From the NCBI GenBank assembly GCA_033239005.1, contig BSQZ01000080.1, positions 2,416,501 through 2,480,500 on the forward strand: a stretch of 64,000 bases of DNA. Direction: 5' to 3'. Positions 60,201 through 64,000 of the stretch are shown here, piece by piece. Position 1 is the stretch's first letter, and the number at the start of each line of letters is the position of its first letter. The notes beneath the pieces are model-generated. The model was given only the letters and a program-made list of their open reading frames with translations, searched no databases and was not told the DNA's origin. The translations under genes were made by a program, and so were the position numbers. Source of the DNA: Lamellibrachia satsuma. Its lineage: Eukaryota; Annelida; Polychaeta; Sabellida; Siboglinidae.

Positions 60201-63200
60201 CACCAGCACAGTTAGACAACCACCACCAGCACAGTTAGACAACCACCACTAGCACAGTTAGACAACCACCACTAGCACAGTTAGACAACCACCACTAGCA
60301 CAGTTAGACAACCACCACTAGCACAGTTAGACAACCACCACTAGCACAGTTAGACAACCACCACTAGCACAGTTAGACAACCACCACTAGCACAGTTAGA
60401 CAACCACCACTAGCACAGTTAGACAACCACCACTAGCACAGTTAGACAACCACCACCAGCACAGTTAGACAACCACCACTAGCACAGTTAGACAGCCACC
60501 ACTAGCACAGTTAGACAACCACCACTAGCACAGTTAGACAACCACCACCAGCACAGTTAGACAACCACCACCAGCACAGTTAGACAACCACCACTAGCAC
60601 AGTTAGACAACCACCACTAGCACAGTTAGACAACCACCACTAGCACAGTTAGACAACCACCACTAGCACAGTTAGACAACCACCACCAGCACAGTTAGAC
60701 AACCACCACCAGCACAGTTAGACAACCACCACTAGCACAGTTAGACAACCACCACTAGCACAGTTAGACAACCACCACCAGCACAGTTAGACAACCACCA
60801 CCAGCACAGTTAGACAACCACCACTAGCACAGTTAGACAACCACCACTAGCACAGTTAGACAACCACCACTAGCACAGTTAGACAACCACCACTAGCACA
60901 GTTAGACAACCACCACTAGCACAGTTAGACAACCACCACTAGCACAGTTAGACAACCACCACCAGCACAGTTAGACAACCACCACTAGCACAGTTAGACA
61001 ACCACCACTAGCACAGTTAGACAACCACCACCAGCACAGTTAGACAACCACCACTAGCACAGTTAGACAACCACCACTAGCACAGTTAGACAACCACCAC
61101 TAGCACAGTTAGACAACCACCACCAGCACAGTTAGACAACCACCACCAGCACAGTTAGACAACCACCACCAGCACAGTTAGACAACCACCACTAGCACAG
61201 TTAGACAACCACCACTAGCACAGTTAGACAACCACCACCAGCACAGTTAGACAACCACCACTAGCACAGTTAGACAACCACCACCAGCACAGTTAGACAA
61301 CCACCACTAGCACAGTTAGACAACCACCACCAGCACAGTTAGACAACCACCACTAGCACAGTTAGACAACCACCACTAGCACAGTTAGACAACCACCACT
61401 AGCACAGTTAGACAACCACCACTAGCACAGTTAGACAACCACCACCAGCACAGTTAGACAACCACCACCAGCACAGTTAGACAACCACCACTAGCACAGT
61501 TAGACAACCACCACTAGCACAGTTAGACAACCACCACTAGCACAGTTAGACAACCACCACTAGCACAGTTAGACAACCACCACTAGCACAGTTAGACAAC
61601 CACCACCAGCACAGTTAGACAACCACCACCAGCACAGTTAGACAACCACCACCAGCACAGTTAGACAACCACCACCAGCACAGTTAGACAACCACCACCA
61701 GCACAGTTAGACAACCACCACTAGCACAGTTAGACAACCACCACTAGCACAGTTAGACAACCACCACCAGCACAGTTAGACAACCACCACTAGCACAGTT
61801 AGACAACCACCACTAGCACAGTTAGACAACCACCACTAGCACAGTTAGACAACCACCACTAGCACAGTTAGACAACCACCACCAGCACAGTTAGACAACC
61901 ACCACTAGCACAGTTAGACAACCACCACCAGCACAGTTAGACAACCACCACCAGCACAGTTAGACAACCACCACTAGCACAGTTAGACAACCACCACTAG
62001 CACAGTTACACAACCACCACTAGCACAGTTAGACAACCACCACTAGCACAGTTAGACAACCACCACTAGCACAGTTAGACAACCACCACTAGCACAGTTA
62101 GACAACCACCACTAGCACAGTTAGACAGACAACCACCACTAGCACAGTTAGACAACCACCACCAGCACAGTTAGACAACCACCACCAGCACAGTTACACC
62201 ACACGCCACCACCAGCACAGTTAGACAACCACCACTAGCACAGTTAGACAACCACCACTAGCACAGTTAGACAACCACCACCAGCACAGTTAGACAACCA
62301 CCACTAGCACAGTTAGACAACCACCACCAGCACAGTTAGACAACCACCACCAGCACAGTTAGACAACCACCACTAGCACAGTTAGACAACCACCACCAGC
62401 ACAGTTAGACAACCACCACCAGCACAGTTAGACAACCACCACCAGCACAGTTAGACAACCACCACTAGCACAGTTAGACAGCCACCACCAGCACAGTTAG
62501 ACAACCACCACCAGCACAGTTAGACAACCACCACCAGCACAGTTACACAACCACCACTAGCACAGTTAGACAGCCACCACCAGCACAGTTAGACAACCAC
62601 CACTAGCACAGTTAGACAACCACCACCAGCACAGTTAGACAACCACCACCAGCACAGTTAGACAACCACCACTAGCACAGTTAGACAACCACCACAAGCA
62701 CAGTTAGACAACCACCACTAGCACAGTTAGACAACCACCACAAGCACAGTTAGACAACCACCACAAGCACAGTTAGACAACCACCACTAGCACAGTTAGA
62801 CAACCACCACCAGCACAGTTAGACAACCACCACCAGCACAGTTACACAACCACCACTAGCACAGTTAGACAACCACCACTAGCACAGTTAGACAACCACC
62901 ACCAGCACAGTTAGACAACCACCACCAGCACAGTTACACAACCACCACTAGCACAGTTACACAACCACCACTAGCACAGTTAGACAACCACCACCAGCAC
63001 AGTTAGACAACCACCACTAGCACAGTTAGACAGCCACCACCAGCACAGTTAGACAACCACCACTAGCACAGTTAGACAACCACCACCAGCACAGTTAGAC
63101 AACCACCACTAGCACAGTTGACAACCACCACCAGCACAGTTGAACACCACCACCAGCACAGTTAGACAACCACCACCAGCACAGTTAGACAACCACCACA

Positions 63201-64000
63201 CAGCACAGTTAGACAACCACCACTAGCACAGTTAGACACCACCACTAGCACAGTTAGACAACCACCACTAGCACAGTTACACAACCACCACTAGCACAGT
63301 TAGACAACCACCACCAGCACAGTTACACAACCACCACTAGCACAGTTAGACAACCACCACCAGCACAGTTACACAACCACCACTAGCACAGTTAGACAAC
63401 CACCACCAGCACAGTTAGACAACCACCACCAGCACAGTTAGACAACCACCACTAGCACAGTTAGACAACCACCACCAGCACAGTTAGACAACCACCACTA
63501 GCACAGTTAGACAGCCACCACCAGCACAGTTAGACAACCACCACTAGCACAGTTAGACAACCACCACCAGCACAGTTAGACAACCACCACTAGCACAGTT
63601 AGACAACCACCACCAGCACAGTTAGACAACCACCACTAGCACAGTTAGACAACCACCACCAGCACAGTTAGACAACCACCACCAGCACAGTTAGACAGCC
63701 ACCACCAGCACAGTTAGACAACCACCACTAGCACAGTTACACAACCACCACTAGCACAGTTAGACAACCACCACCAGCACAGTTAGACAGCCACCACCAG
63801 CACAGTTAGACAACCACCACCAGCACAGTTAGACAACCACCACTAGCACAGTTACACAACCACCACTAGCACAGTTAGACAACCACCACTAGCACAGTTA
63901 GACAACCACCACCAGCACAGTTAGACAACCACCACTAGCACAGTTACACAACCACCACTAGCACAGTTACACAACCACCACCAGCACAGTTAGACAACCA

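Larger units (their letters stand above)
24318..64000. repeat. Giant 23-bp satellite array (about 1,725 units, runs off the window)
   Basis: Unit of 23 bp: CACTAGCACAGTTAGACA followed by ACCAC. It holds 17 A/C to 6 G/T bases on plus, and the consensus has no CpG. Main variants are single-base: CCAGC for CTAGC, AGCC for AACC (GACAGCC), TTACAC for TTAGAC, CTAGAAC for CTAGCAC, CATTTAG for CAGTTAG, and rarer CAAGC and CGAGC. Both strands have stop codons in every frame because 23 is not a multiple of three. Indels are rare before about 43500, more frequent after it, and dense in 49440-51986 and 56919-57260. The left edge is abrupt at about 24318. The function is unknown: a satellite, possibly heterochromatic. 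Confidence 0.98.

Noticed and set aside
24318..64000. CRISPR array
   Set aside because: The 23-bp units are contiguous with no spacers, there are no cas genes, and the context is eukaryotic.
24318..64000. Telomeric repeat (TTAGAC resembles TTAGGC or TTAGGG)
   Set aside because: The hexamer occurs once per 23-bp unit and is not tandem. Occasional TTAGGC (34428, 3645) is a single-base variant.

Overview
The window is metazoan nuclear DNA. It contains non-LTR retrotransposon genes, hAT-type and other DNA-transposon relics, a SINE-like tail and a 23-bp satellite that takes up more than 60% of the sequence. There is no bacterial gene organisation, no rRNA or tRNA gene that I can support, and no intact host protein-coding gene. 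The LINE and SINE 3' ends (GCGCTATA-type terminus before a short microsatellite) resemble those of marine invertebrates such as molluscs, but the sequence alone does not fix the species.

Left part, about 1-24,317. This is a patchwork of at least ten tandem arrays of unrelated sequence, set between degraded transposons. In order: an 18-bp array (1-1262); degenerate C/T-rich repeats (1263-2140); a ~0.5-kb segment present twice (2246-2735 and 4043-4629); a broken LINE ORF2 fragment on the minus strand (2738-3430); a small diverged array related to the giant satellite (3467-3690); an hAT-like non-autonomous element (4658-5149); a SINE 3' remnant (5168-5252); an (ACTC)n tract (5449-6073); a 30-bp array (6268-7860); a LINE ORF1 relic with two in-frame TAG codons (7992-8738); and a 12-bp array (8816-9170). 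Next comes a 5'-truncated LINE on the minus strand (9711-12880) with an uninterrupted 849-residue endonuclease/reverse-transcriptase frame, whose 5' end forms a 233-bp near-perfect palindrome. It is followed by a SINE-like sequence whose 3' tail runs directly into a 3.2-kb 23-bp array (13524-16683), a 36-bp array (16744-18712), a 42-bp array inside a DNA-transposon end relic (19514-20040), some small two-copy duplications, a decayed THAP-like zinc-finger coding remnant (22068-22448) and a 45-bp array (22597-23360).

Right part, 24,318-64,000. One 23-bp satellite array of about 1,725 units runs off the window edge. It is zoned. Most of it is a mosaic of a few single-base variants in which multi-unit variant patterns recur kilobases apart. 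A 4.9-kb block (51987-56918) has no variant at all and lies between two indel-rich stretches, which looks either like very recent amplification or, more likely, an assembly or consensus effect.

How the parts relate: the only recognisable protein-coding sequences belong to selfish elements or are relics. At least two arrays seem to have grown out of transposon sequence: the SINE tail became a 23-bp array, and a DNA-transposon end became the 42-bp array. Almost all long open frames in the window come from arrays whose unit length is a multiple of three and should not be read as genes.
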